From contig CAJNOJ010000368.1 in NCBI GenBank assembly GCA_905250025.1, positions 1-64,000 on the forward strand: 64,000 nt of DNA, in the 5' to 3' direction. Under the pieces are notes generated by a model. It saw nothing but the letters and a program-made list of their open reading frames with translations. It did no database searches and had not been told where the DNA came from. Source of the stretch: Adineta ricciae. Taxonomy: Eukaryota; Rotifera; Eurotatoria; Adinetida; Adinetidae. Below, in pieces: positions 45,935-56,279 of the stretch. The stretch's first letter is position 1, and the number at the start of each line of letters is the position of its first letter. Made by a program: the position numbers and the translations under genes.

Positions 45935-46503
45935 ATGGCTTTTGAAAATCGACGTGTAATATTTATCACCAGTAGTGTTTTAGCTGTAACTGCTATTTTA
46001 TATATCATTGCCAATGGTTTACCAATGTGGTTCGTATGAATTTTCTTCGATTAAAAGATTCGCATGAAAGAACATTTTTTTATTCCTGGTGTAGGTTCCA
46101 GTTGTCTAGTGCATCGGGATCATTTGTATTTGGATTATGGCAAGGTTGTCTTAAAAGAGGAGCTAAACTGGTGTGCGAAAGTTTACCAACTGCAAGAGCC
46201 AAGGATAATGTGTTAGCAGCACGAGCGTTTATGACAGTGAGCTGCATTTTATCTTCATCCTCGGCTGTATCTGTATTACTAATTGCATTTGTGAACGAAA
46301 ATTTAAAGAAAAATATATCTATGTTGGCAAAAGGTCTCGTTGTAGCAAGTCTCATTAGCGGAATTATTGGAGTATCTCTTGGAATTAGCATCACCGTCGA
46401 TGCGCTGAATGCGGGTGCTAGTGTTGGCGCATCATTCATATTGGCTATTATTGCACTAGTATTTAATATAGTCAGTACGATTACAACATTCTTCATCCAA
46501 TGA
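45935..46503 (+). CDS. Claudin/PMP22-like four-TM protein, 167 aa (copy B1)
   Basis: Exon 1 is 45935-46029 and exon 2 is 46095-46503, with a 65-bp intron (gttcgt...gtgtag, phase 2). Four hydrophobic segments: about 8-27, 82-100, 108-130 and 140-165. The first extracellular loop has the family signature W ... FGLWQGC ... C (the W is split by the intron; Cys50 and the following VC pair). Members form cell junction strands or tetraspan membrane complexes. This is a small member without an obvious PDZ-binding end. The frame that appears to begin at 46027 starts inside the intron and is not the real N-terminus. Confidence 0.75.
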
Positions 46504-46856
46504 TGTATCGAACATCCTTTTATTTGCAATGACTTGTCCGCTTGATTTCCCATACATTTTTTTGTCAACAGTATTGAATATTTTATTCTGAAAAAAAAAT
46601 GAAGACCATTATATATAGGTCTGAAATATCAATTTGCTAGGAGTTGCACGTAATCGCACACGCGTGCTGGTGTATTGTCGTTCCTAAATCGAGAGAAGTC
46701 AAGTCGAATTAAGCTTTCATCAGGACCTAATCTTTCAAAAAAAAGTAGCGTAGGTGAATCAGGTTTATATACTTATATTAGTAAATAGTAGTCTCTTCTG
46801 CTCCTACACTATGTCAGGACAAAAGTAGAAAGTGGTGATCGCATATAATTTCTTCC

Positions 46857-47271
46857 ATGATGAAATTCTTCACCGTTTTTGCTTGTTTCGTTCTCTTGGC
46901 AGTCTATTCTGTCCATGCTGGTGAATATTTGTCCACTTTGAAGATCAATGCCAAGGCCGACAGAACTGCATCAGTCAAGAATTATGGTAGTACCTATGAA
47001 GCTAACAAACGACGACACATTGAAGCTTTGAAGAGAGCTGGTCTTTACGATGCTTATCTTGCTTTAGCTGTCACTATCGGCATCCAATAAACCAGCACGT
47101 TCAATCCTGCTGATTATCATTAAACGAATTAACTATCTTCATGGAGGTTACACTGCTTGGAAAGACGAGCATAGTTACGATGCTGCCGGCTATCGAAATG
47201 CAATTACTTCAATCGTACGATCCATTGAAAATGATCGACGAGTTGAAATGTATACCATTCATCAAAAGTAA
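46857..47271 (+). pseudogene. Decayed secreted lysozyme-like gene (copy B1)
   Basis: An open 77-codon piece has a signal peptide (FFTVFACFVLLAVYSVHA), then EYLSTLKINAKADRTASVKNYGSTY and KRAGLYDAYLALAV, and stops. About 40 bp later a second piece reads GGYTAWKDEHSYDAAGYRNA and ENDRRVEMYTIHQK to a stop at 47271. This resembles secreted lysozyme-like or lytic-enzyme-like proteins of rotifers and fungi in which the middle, including the expected active region, is deleted. The family link is from memory. Copy B2 carries different lesions. Alternatively the 77-residue product could persist as a small secreted peptide. Confidence 0.5.
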
Positions 47272-47355
47272 GAACCTTGACTTTCATCCTTCTATCTGAT
47301 AATAAAGGTGAGATTAGTTTCTGATTACTTTGAAATTCAAATACAAATATTTCGG

Positions 47356-48177
47356 TTACAAATTAAAAACGAGAGAAATACAAAGATATGAAAGAATGAA
47401 AAGCCCCTTGTGTTGATGAGCATTGCTTTTCTCACACACGAAATCAGGTGATGAACCGTTTAATTTTAAAATATTACCGATCGACATTTGATCTAAAGGT
47501 TTTGTTTGATTTTGTACATCGATAATGGACATCCAACCAATGATTGGATAATTATCTCGAATGAAATAACCTCCACTAATCAATTCATACGGAATTTCCC
47601 GTGAATAATTACCCATCCAATAATAAAAGTCCCAATTTTCTTCGGCCACTCGAATGACATCCGATAGAACATCAACAATCACTGCAACATGTCCATAAGG
47701 CATGGATGTGGCTGACCGATTATAAATCAACAAAGATTCGTTTGCAGGTCGAGAAGGAGAACCGTTCGGATATTTTCGAAGCGGAAAACATCGTTTATCT
47801 TCGACACGTTGTACTTCATCTAATTGCGTCCACATATCAGCAGCACCTTCAACACTTGCGAAACTACAACCTTTACGTTGAAATAACCATCGACGTGCGT
47901 ACTCAACACATTGCCATTTGATCCCCATGAATACTCCATACAAATATGAATACTCATCGGATATGAAACTGTCATTTCCATTCGAATACGCTTCAACGTT
48001 ATTTGATGCATATCCAACAATGGCATTGTACGGTGCTAACGTTCGATTTGCTGTAAAAAAAAGGATAAAGTTTTCAATAGTGGAATAACATCAATCACAA
48101 TTACCTGATGTGGAATCAGCATTTATACAATAATTATAGTGAATGATGAAAACAATCAACACAAAGTTTCTTTTCAT
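47356..48177 (-). CDS. Secreted CHAP-domain amidase/peptidase, 255 aa (copy B1)
   Basis: Exon 1 is 48105-48177 and exon 2 is 47356-48050, with a 54-bp intron (gtaatt...tttacag). Exon 1 encodes a signal peptide. Exon 2 holds a CHAP/NlpC-P60-type cysteine amidase core: KWQCVEYARRWL with catalytic Cys72, AADMW, YGHVAVI with His145, and EENW with Asn163. The order resembles the amidase half of bacterial glutathionylspermidine synthetase/amidase. Such enzymes cleave glutathionylspermidine or peptidoglycan peptides; the substrate here is uncertain. The last 20 residues are hydrophobic, consistent with GPI anchoring. The family is essentially bacterial or protist, so horizontal origin is likely. The reading frame continues upstream without ATG until the intron. 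Confidence 0.8.
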
Positions 48178-48693
48178 ATTTGCTCTATAGGCCACCAAAG
48201 GAAAAGTAAATGTCGACTTTTACTTATATATTCATCTCTTTTATACCTTGGAAGACTGTTTTTTTTTCTTTTCTGCACGAAAAGATTTAATCTGTAGTTC
48301 GTTCCTATGTTTTCAATATACACGGGTATAACGAAATTATAGGTTGAATTAACCTATGAATATTTAAATAAATAAGAGAAACAAGTATGCTATTATAGTC
48401 ATTTAAATGAAAGGTAAATGCAATAAATTGAAAGTTTCTCACCTTATACTCGAGAGTTGTCATAAATACCATTAGCAAAAATAGCTGGGCATTAGAAAAA
48501 GAAAACCATATTGATTTTGTGAAGTTTATTCAAATACGAGTTAACGATCAGACAGAAAATATCGCTTATGTAAAATAACTCGCAGTTGGTGAGAAAGATA
48601 AATACGATGATATCGATATCACACGTTTTTCTTATCAATAACGTGTTGTCACATTCTTTTTCTTTTGCTTTTTTTCTCTTATTGAAATATACA
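48178..48693. other. Shared upstream region of two divergent genes
   Basis: Lies between the CHAP gene (minus) and the GNAT gene (plus) and so should hold both promoters. AT-rich. An upstream in-frame extension of the GNAT frame begins at 48586, but I prefer the ATG at 48694 because its 5' extension is T-rich and looks non-coding. Confidence 0.4.
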
Positions 48694-49464
48694 ATGGCCA
48701 ACAGCGACGACAATACAACGCACCTCATCGAAGATGCCAAGCGAAAATTCAACCAGTACGCGGACGAACAAAAGAACTTTCAGCCCCCACAAGCACATAT
48801 CGATATTGACATCGATTCCAATGGCGCTGCTTCAGTACACATGGAAGTGCAATATAAAGACGTTCAATATCGTTTTGAATCGGTACAAGAAAAAGATGTA
48901 CAAGATATATATCAATATTTGAATAGTCAACCGTTGGTACGGGCAAAGTATATCGATGGTCAAACAAGTTCTCTGGAAGCAACGATTGCCCGAGTAAAGA
49001 CATTCGTGGATCGATTTCAAAATAGACACTGTCCACTCTATCTCTACAGTGGATTTGTTGTTTCTGACGCTCAAACAGAGACGTTTCTAGGACTTGTTAA
49101 CTTGGGAAGTGGACCAATGCCTGCGACTACCGAAATGGCTTTTCTAAATCGATCTGATTGCTGGAGTCGTCCGCCAGAAACTATTTCAAGGTATACAGAC
49201 ACAAGCGTCAAGAACCTTGGCAGCCGACTTTATTCCGGGGTGGGTACAGCGGAAGCATGTGCTATCATTCAATACGCTACCCGTCTGAAACAGGAAGGTT
49301 ATACAGTCAATGGCCAATTGCCTGAAGTAGTAGTTGGTACAGCAAGACTCGATAATGAAGGTTCATGGAAATCTTTGTCGAAAGCTGGCATGACTCTTTC
49401 TCATATCGATGTTACTGAATACTATGGAAAGCATCTACGGTATCAATTACAAAAATCGATTTAA
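48694..49464 (+). CDS. GNAT-like N-acetyltransferase, 256 aa (copy B1)
   Basis: Intronless. The start is the ATG with context acaatggcca. The C-terminal half has the GNAT layout: a beta hairpin (LGLVNLGSGP, TEMAFLNR), then GVGTAEACAIIQYATRLKQE as the acetyl-CoA-loop helix, then GTARLDNEGSWKSLSKAGM. The last stretch is the typical RimJ/RimL-like 'N-x2-S-x3-L-x-K-x-GM' element. The N-terminal 90 residues (HIDIDIDSNGAASVHME, YRFESVQEKDVQDIYQYL) start the fold. It probably transfers acetyl to an amine of a protein or small molecule. It looks closer to bacterial acetyltransferases than to animal ones. Its stop lies only 9 bp from the stop of the convergent F-box gene. Confidence 0.75.
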   Translation: MANSDDNTTHLIEDAKRKFNQYADEQKNFQPPQAHIDIDIDSNGAASVHMEVQYKDVQYRFESVQEKDVQDIYQYLNSQPLVRAKYIDGQTSSLEATIARVKTFVDRFQNRHCPLYLYSGFVVSDAQTETFLGLVNLGSGPMPATTEMAFLNRSDCWSRPPETISRYTDTSVKNLGSRLYSGVGTAEACAIIQYATRLKQEGYTVNGQLPEVVVGTARLDNEGSWKSLSKAGMTLSHIDVTEYYGKHLRYQLQKSI

Positions 49465-49473
49465 TTCCGTATT

Positions 49474-50517
49474 TTATTGTTTTCGATCGAAATAAAGCAC
49501 ATGTCCGTGAAGAACTTTGGCAAAATGGACATCTCCACTTGACCAATATCCGGATTGTTTACATGCGCCAGTAAAATCAGCAAAAGTATAGGAAGGATCG
49601 TCACGATACGTATATTGAAATTTCGATAATTTTGAACAATACCTATTTAATAAGAATTCCAGGTGTTCTGCTGTTATAAATTCATTGGCGCATGTATTAT
49701 CAATTGACAGTTGTTTCACTTCCGGCAGACAACTCAGAAAAGCTTTTAAATGATCGAATCGAAAGTAACAATTTGTTTTTTTAACGGTTACTTTCGTACA
49801 ATGACTAAGAACCTTTGTCGAAGGTGGCAACTGTACTTCATTGGAATGACTTCCCTCGAGATATTTGAATTGAATCGTTCTACAGCTCGACGCCAATGAC
49901 GGAGTTAATTTTAGAAAAGATTCGACATGCATAACGGAAACTTGAAAATCTTCAATATTTGTTGGTAGGAAGCTGATTTGAGGAAGCATTGAATTACTCA
50001 CATAAATGTCTAGTGTAACATGTTTTAATGAGGTTCGCAGATTCTTACTACTGTTAAATATAAGTTCTATCGTACGAGTATTGTTCTCATCAGAAAAATC
50101 CATCGAAAGTTCCATCAGTTTGATATCAAGTCTTTCCAAAATCTTCAGATATGGAAGTTGTTCGATAACCTGTCGATGGTTTTCGAGAGGAAGGTACCAA
50201 TCGTGAAATACAAATGAACGAAGTTTTCGAAATCGATTCAATGGATAATGTAGAAAAAAGTCAGTTGTTTTTACGGTTTTTGATTGACTGTGAAACGACA
50301 AAGATTGGATATTTCGAAAATTGATCCGCGGCATTATATGTTGAACATAGTAAGCATAATTATTTTCATTGATTTTCAAACAAAGGTTACTGACTGATCG
50401 AATAAGACGATCAATTCTTGCATTGAGACCATTGAAATGATAATACAATTCGTGGGCATTGAAATATCCGAAGAACATCATCCACAATTCATTAGGCAAT
50501 GATTCAATAGTAACCAT
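49474..50517 (-). CDS. F-box protein, 347 aa (copy B1)
   Basis: Intronless. The F-box is at residues 3-45 (IESLPNELWMMFFGYFNAHELYYHF). The remainder has degenerate leucine-rich stretches (FRNIQSLSFHSQS, LPYLKILERLDIKLMEL, LPEVKQLSIDNTC). It is a different family from the 629-residue F-box of block A but shares the predicted Skp1-binding role. It is convergent with the GNAT gene, with 9 bp between stops, so the 3' ends of the two transcripts must overlap. Confidence 0.8.
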   Translation of the reverse strand: MVTIESLPNELWMMFFGYFNAHELYYHFNGLNARIDRLIRSVSNLCLKINENNYAYYVQHIMPRINFRNIQSLSFHSQSKTVKTTDFFLHYPLNRFRKLRSFVFHDWYLPLENHRQVIEQLPYLKILERLDIKLMELSMDFSDENNTRTIELIFNSSKNLRTSLKHVTLDIYVSNSMLPQISFLPTNIEDFQVSVMHVESFLKLTPSLASSCRTIQFKYLEGSHSNEVQLPPSTKVLSHCTKVTVKKTNCYFRFDHLKAFLSCLPEVKQLSIDNTCANEFITAEHLEFLLNRYCSKLSKFQYTYRDDPSYTFADFTGACKQSGYWSSGDVHFAKVLHGHVLYFDRKQ

Positions 50518-51021
50518 TGGGATGAATATTCAATATAAATGAAGAAAAGCAATGTTTGATGACAACTATATTTCACCATCGATATGAAAGCGAATGATGT
50601 TACTGCGTAGAGTAATCAATGATTTTATAACACAGAAGGAGAAAGAATAGACACAATTAGTGAGTCGTAATATCGTTTTGTTTATATGATACAGAAATAA
50701 CCATAATATTACGAAAGAAGTGTATGACGTACGCATTTGTTTACCACAGCGAGTCACTCTTATGAAATGCACGAAAAAACGAGAGAAGACATTTTTCCTT
50801 CACATTACATTTGAAACGATGTTAGCAATTAAAAGTTATCGATCGGGGATTCAATAGATTAGCACAGTAGTCTGATGAGTTGAAGATTATGAGTACAAAT
50901 CTCATCCAGAGTATTTATCAAAAAATGATGAAACTGATGTATTTTTCTTTCAACGTGTAATTATAAAATATTTATTTGTCCTTTTTTTTCGACACGGCAT
51001 CAGTACAATGATTAACTTTCA
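50518..51021. other. Intergenic with tRNA-like relic
   Basis: Promoter side of the F-box gene. It holds the tRNA-like fragment at 50858-50913; nothing else is seen. Confidence 0.4.
50858..50913 (+). ncRNA. tRNA-like relic with A-box and B-box like elements (copy B1)
   Basis: attagcacagtag resembles the tRNA A box (D-arm), and tatgagtacaaatctcat resembles a T-arm with a B box (5-bp stem, 7-base loop), followed by ccagagta, like a 3' acceptor strand. The matching 5' acceptor strand and a proper anticodon arm are absent, so it is not a working tRNA. It could be a 5'-truncated tRNA pseudogene or part of a SINE. Confidence 0.35.
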
Positions 51022-52007
51022 CTAACGAGCGAGTTTTTTAACAACTTTTCCAAATTGTCGACCTTGGGTTTGCGCAACTTTGAGTTCGAGCGCACTTGGC
51101 TGTCGCGAACCATCACCAGCGAGTGTGCCCGCACCTGAACACGATTAAAGAAACACCTTCACCGAATGAAACAGCGAGCGCTGACTTACCGTATGCTGAT
51201 CCACCATGTACTTCGTCGATATTTTGAAGACTTTTGTCCTTATATCCGAGTGGTACGAAAATCATGCCAAGATGGGAGAAGAAAGTGACACAAGTGAGTG
51301 CAGTCGTCTCTTGACCACCACCAAGAGAGCCTGTCGAGAAGAAAATACCAACCTATGATGAAAGTACATGACGGTAACGTGAAGTCACGGAAAAAAAACC
51401 TTACTGGTTTGCCAAAAAGTGCATCGGACATCCAATGACGCCCACATTGATCAAATAGAGCACGTACTTGTGTTGGTGCTGAACCAAAACGTGTAGGTAT
51501 GCCAAAAAGGATGCCATCTGCTTCAGGTAGTTGATCAACTGAGATAATTGGCACTTGAGAGTTCTTCTCTTTAGCATGCATTTTAGAGAGAACTTCGCTG
51601 GGCAACGTTTCTGCGATTTGAAATAAGCGACATTCACAGCCCGAAGCTTCAACGCCAGCGACTACTTCTTTGGCCATACGTTCGATATGACCATACATTG
51701 AGTAATAGACTACAAAGACGACTGGACGTTTCTAATGTCAAGCAAAGAATGTGACATTTACTTCAAAATATGTAACATATCTATTTACTTTGCTACTACG
51801 ATGATGTCCACTACTGGCCGCTTCCGATGAAATCGATGGATGATGTGAAGCTGCTGCAGCATTTTGAGTGTAACTCAGTGATGCAGCTTGTTGTTGTTGT
51901 TGGCGCTGTTGTTCATCACGACTGCAAAAAACCACGAATGTGTGTACAGTTGAATACTTGCTGAACAGTTTCACTTACCAGCCTGGTTGAGATTGATATG
52001 AAGACAT
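51022..52007 (-). CDS. WrbA-type NAD(P)H:quinone oxidoreductase, 254 aa, five exons (copy B1)
   Basis: Exons are 51979-52007, 51789-51921, 51405-51731, 51190-51352 and 51022-51134; all introns are GT-AG and the frame joins throughout. Residues about 10-55 are a Gln/Ser/His-rich extension ([14 protein letters not shown]) not found in bacterial WrbA. The flavodoxin-like domain follows: [17 protein letters not shown] for the FMN phosphate loop, then [32 protein letters not shown] and [18 protein letters not shown] with [20 protein letters not shown]. These are the WrbA/Lot6-type FMN and quinone-site motifs. The enzyme reduces quinones by two electrons and limits oxidative stress. Fungal and plant WrbA genes are close relatives, and animals generally lack it. 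Confidence 0.85.
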
Positions 52008-52386
52008 GGCGTTAACCAATTTAAAAAAAGTACACACGTGTATATATATATATATATACACGATACGTATACATCATCGAAAAAAATGCACTGTCATCAC
52101 GTTTGAGTAATTGCGGTTATCGTTTCTCTTCGGAAAAAGTTTGTTTTTAATTAAAATTGTGGCTAATTTTTGCATCGTCAATGCATCTAACATCCCGGTG
52201 ATACATGCACTGAAAATGACAATTGATAAAAAGTACTCGACAGTAAGACGGTGTAGGTTCTATTTTTTCATCAGTACAATTTTTATCCAGTGCAATATCA
52301 AAATTCTTACCAAGCTCAATTAGTCATAAAATCACAAGCACTCGAGTTTTTCTTATTTCTTACAATTAAAAAACTGAAAATCTTTA
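52008..52386. other. Intergenic with TA microsatellite
   Basis: Upstream of WrbA. A tatatata run at about 52040-52058 is shorter in copy 2 (about 61488-61500). No gene is recognised. Confidence 0.5.
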
Positions 52387-52614
52387 TTATTCGCAAATTA
52401 AATCAAATCTTTGGATTCGGTTATTCCCACCATCAGCAATATAAAGATTTCCGTCGACATCAAAAGATAGACTGCCTGGATAGGATAGTTGGTTTGTTTT
52501 TTCTCCTTGTCCATTTCCACCAATAATTAGTTCGCCTTCCTTCGCTTTACACCAGCGCACAATTCGGTGATTGTAACAATCTGCAACATAAATTTGACCG
52601 AAACCGTCAACAGT
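52387..52614 (-). pseudogene. 3' end of ART-NHL gene (contig-truncated allele)
   Basis: Encodes the last NHL blades (CYNHRIVRWCKAKEGELIIG, DVDGNLYIADGGNNRIQRFD) and the stop of the gene that is complete at 62052-63779. It ends at the n at 52615 because the contig stops. The open frame 52387-52719 that runs through the n fuses it with another gene and is artificial. Confidence 0.9.
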
Positions 52615-52615
52615 N
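52615..52615. other. Single-n contig junction B1/B2
   Basis: Left flank matches 62247-62277 and right flank matches 43058 onward. Two different NHL genes meet here only through the assembly. Confidence 0.9.
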
Positions 52616-52886
52616 AGAATCTGACCATATTGTCGTTCAGTTACAAAGATATTGTTCTGCGAATTGATAAAGATACCAGTCGGTTGTAGCCCAATGCAGC
52701 TTTGATCAGCGAATGTCACTGCTACGTCACTCCACTGCGCACATAAACTAAACTTTGATTGATTTAAAGAAATACCTGATGGTGATAAAGAGAAAACTGT
52801 ACTTTGACTAAATTATATTAGAAAAAGGAATATGTACCTAGTTCATGCTGAATAATCATTATTGCAATCAGGATCCAAGTTTTCAT
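52616..52886 (-). pseudogene. 5' end of secreted NHL gene (contig-truncated allele)
   Basis: Exon 1 is 52838-52886 and part of exon 2 is 52616-52775, matching the first about 69 residues of the gene at 41672-43327. It is cut by the n at 52615. Splice sites are intact, so this is an incomplete allele and not a decayed gene. Confidence 0.85.
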
Positions 52887-53578
52887 TGTGTGATATGAAC
52901 TTTACTCTTAGTAGAACGATGGTTATCACTTGTAAATATATTATCTAGCTGCAGAAACTTTTATATATAAGAATAATATTCCTGTTAATCTTCCAAACAA
53001 ACTCATGCATGCAAAAGAAAGTCACGTTTTTAACAGGTAATGATGTAGCGACAGTACTGCGTTTCTATGAGAGAAAAAACAATTTTCCGTGTAAGAATTC
53101 ATGGACGGAATATATATTTGAACTACTTGAAGATCAAGTTTAAGGAAGAAAAAGAGGGAGACTGTAGTATTGATCTTGATGTAAATCCTCGGTTTACGAG
53201 AAAAAAATCATCATAATTAATAGCTGCACTGTATATTACTGATGTATTTTTCTTCCTTTTTTTCTATGCGATTGCAATCGCAGTCTAACTATCAAATATT
53301 ACATTGGTATACTAACATGACATTAAATCTAAAGTTTCATATTTTCTCACTACCAGATTTTAAATGCAGTTTATTAGACACGTATAATTTATTTGTTCTC
53401 CGCCAAATAATAACTGTAATATTGAAAGAAAGAAGAGAAAAATCGCGTAACTTTTCTTCGCCTATTCAAGACGACATAATTAATAGTCGTTCAGCTGCAA
53501 TGAGCGTAATAACCATCCAACGGAAGAGAAAATTTATCTATATGTTCACATTGGCTTTTGAAAAACTGTTATTAATTC

Positions 53579-54880
53579 TTACGAAGAAAGCTCTGATCGA
53601 TATTGTGTGAGAGTAATACTGATGTTTGTATTGACATTCGCTACCATAGTGGTGTCTCGATACTGGTCACGGTAAAAACAGTATACGAAAAGATGAACAC
53701 TTCTTTTTCTTTTTGATATTCTGATATGTGATTTAATATCGAGACTGATTCGTTGATCTTCAATTATGTAAGCACAAATCGTATCCATCTTGATGTCATG
53801 ACCTTTGATATTCTTGCGTTTGAATTTTCCGACGAAATATTCTACTTGGCTTTCACCCATATTCCGCAATATACTTCACCGGTAAACCGATATTGATCAA
53901 AGGAAGGATGAAACACAAGAATAGCAATGTAAAGCTTTCGTTCAGCTTTATTCTGACGAGATCAACGTTGAGCTTAGTGTAGAAACCTGCCTCAGCCGTG
54001 TAATCTTTCAGCAGATATTTAAGATCATCCCTCTTGGGAGTCATCTGAAAAAACTCTCAGAGTTCGGCTTAATTAAGAGACACCCTTCTTCGAAAGTCAG
54101 TTTACCACTGATTTGTGTCATCAGTAATAAGCAACATGAAGTGATGTGCTTCCATCTGATCCTATAGCTTATTCATATCTTCGATTGCGAGTATCTGAAG
54201 AAGTTCTCAAACTTTTGCCGCATTATTTTTACGGCAAGCTGCGTAAAACTAGCACTCACTGTTACTGATGCGTGAGTAACCGCCTCTGTTTCGTAGTCCA
54301 TTCGAATGGGAGCGAATTGTAGAGCCGTTTCTAAGGCTTAAGCGAGAGATAGCATCGTTATCGATCATTGATCTCAGCATCATTACTATAACGAAAAATT
54401 GCTTAACAGGTGGTATGTGTGCTTGTTCTCAGATCTTTCTTTTCACATCCCTGATTGTCCAGGATGGATTCGCCCAGGAAAAATCCAATAGAAAGCTGAT
54501 ATTGTCCACGCAATATGAAAAGAATGAAAACAAATAAAGTTACATCAAATACAATTCTTTCACCATCTTTCATCTAGACAGCAATGGTCGAAAAGAAAAC
54601 AAGTCGACATGAATGCTTTGCTCTCAGTTCAAGCTGTATACTAGCTGATGAGTGATCCGTGTCACTGTATGCAGAGCTCATTGACAATACATAAATGATC
54701 TAGTATTATTCTCAATGCTGTAACTGGAAAGAGTTTGCGTATCGCCTAGTTCGGAATCGCCGTCGACTAATATTCGTTTATTCGAATGAATACCAATCAG
54801 TTGTTGAACTTAACGCTCCAATCTGAAACGTTTTTTTTTCAACAATACGTCCAGATTAGGTAGAATAACAACAGGAGAGG
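53579..54880 (-). pseudogene. Decayed ubiquitin-like-domain gene (copy B2)
   Basis: Counterpart of 44117-45368. The UBL piece (QQLIGIHSNKRILVDGDSEL) lacks the preceding helix found in copy B1 and is out of frame with its upstream part. The hydrophobic piece at 53853-54044 and the last piece at 53579-53869 persist. Differing lesions in the two copies indicate relaxed constraint. Confidence 0.45.
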
Positions 54881-55440
54881 AATATACGTTGATAGATATC
54901 TCTTCGTCGGCGTCATTTCTGATTAGCACTTGTCTAAGTTCGCAATTGAGTGACCTGAAGAATAAGTAACGATGGAATGAGAATTCGGTATGTCGCCAAC
55001 AGAAACACACAAAGTTTGGTGACATCTGTGCACAGTTTTAGCGAATAACGCTCTTGTAGACAAAGAAAGAATGCAATTTTACGATCTGAGTGTAAATGTG
55101 AGTAATTCGATCGCACCTTCATCCTCCAGTTAGAAATTTTCACTTCGTTTTGTCAGAACCAAACTATTGGATCTGCTCTATGAATAATTTCATTAAAAAA
55201 AGGGAAAATATCGATCCATGTGTCAACTTTTAAAAGCATTCTCTCCTCTAATGACGTCAGATAAACGTCTTTATTTTAATATCACGCACACTTAATTATC
55301 GACACATGGACGCTGATTCAATAAAATAAGAATGCTCTTATCGCAACGCGATCACATACATCCGTATGTAAAAGCATGTACTGTTGACTAGCTATGATTT
55401 TCCATCAGTGCAGTGTTCTCTTTTGTTCATTTAAAGCAGG

Positions 55441-56096
55441 ATGGCTTTTGAAAATCGACGTGTAATATTTATCACCAGTAGCGTTTTAGCTGTAACTGCT
55501 ATTTTATATATTATTGCCAATGGTTTACCGATGTGGTTCGTATGAATTTTCTTTTATTAAAAGATTCGCATGAAGGAACATTTTTTTATTCTTGGTGTAG
55601 GTTTCAGTTGTCAGATGCATCGGGATCATTTATATTTGGATTATGGCAAGATTGTCTTAAAACAGGAGCTAAACTGGTGTGCAAAAGTTTACCAACTGCA
55701 AGAGCCAAGGATAAGGTGTTGGCAGCACGAGCGTTTATGACAGTGAGCTGCATTTTATCTTCATCCTCGGCTGTATCTGTATTACTAATTGCATTTGTGA
55801 ACGAAAATTTAAAGAAAAACATATCTGTGTTGGCAAAAGGTCTTGTTGTAGCAAGTGTCATTGGCGGAATTATTGGAGTATCTCTTGGAATTAGCATCAC
55901 CGTCGATGCGCTGAATGCGGGTGCTAGTGTTGGCGCATCATTCATATTGGCTATCATTGCATTAGTATTTAATATAGCCGGTACGATTACAACATTCTTC
56001 ATCCAAATATTTTATTTTGAAAAAGTGAAGAATATTGTATATAGATCTGAAATATCAATTCGCCAGGAACTGCATGTAATCGCACACGCGTGCTGA
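55441..56096 (+). CDS. Claudin/PMP22-like four-TM protein with extended C-terminus, 198 aa (copy B2)
   Basis: Exon 1 is 55441-55535 and exon 2 is 55601-56096. The four TMs and the FGLWQDC signature are as in copy B1. A deletion just after the ...TTFFIQ codons removes the stop codon present in B1 together with downstream sequence. The frame therefore reads 31 residues further (ending ELHVIAHAC) into what is 3' untranslated sequence in the other copy. The added tail is polar and unrelated to claudin tails. Confidence 0.7.
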
Positions 56097-56279
56097 TGTA
56101 TTATCCTTTCTGTATCTAGAGAAGTAAAGTCGAATTAAGCCTTCATCAGAACCTAATCTCTCAAGTAGCGTAGGTGAATCAGCTTTATATACTTATATTA
56201 GTAAATATTAGTCTCTTCTGCTCCGACACCACATAAGGACAAAAGTAGAAAGTGGTGTTCACATATAATTTCTTCCACG

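Larger units (their letters stand above)
43058..52614. repeat. Block B, copy 1 (9.6 kb)
   Basis: The sequence starting agaatctgacc at 43058 recurs from 52616, with the same genes in the same order up to 62026 and then onward across the N gap. Copy 1 ends at the single n at 52615, within an NHL gene whose complete form lies at 62052-63779. Confidence 0.9.

Noticed and set aside
46027-46094. Claudin-like protein starting at the ATG at 46027
   Set aside because: That Met lies within the intron; the true exon 1 with the first TM begins at 45935.
52040-52058. TA repeat as a regulatory element
   Set aside because: A simple microsatellite whose length differs between copies; no further evidence.
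52387-52719. A 110-codon NHL protein
   Set aside because: It runs through the n at 52615 and fuses the 3' end of one NHL gene with the 5' part of another; both parents exist intact elsewhere in the window.
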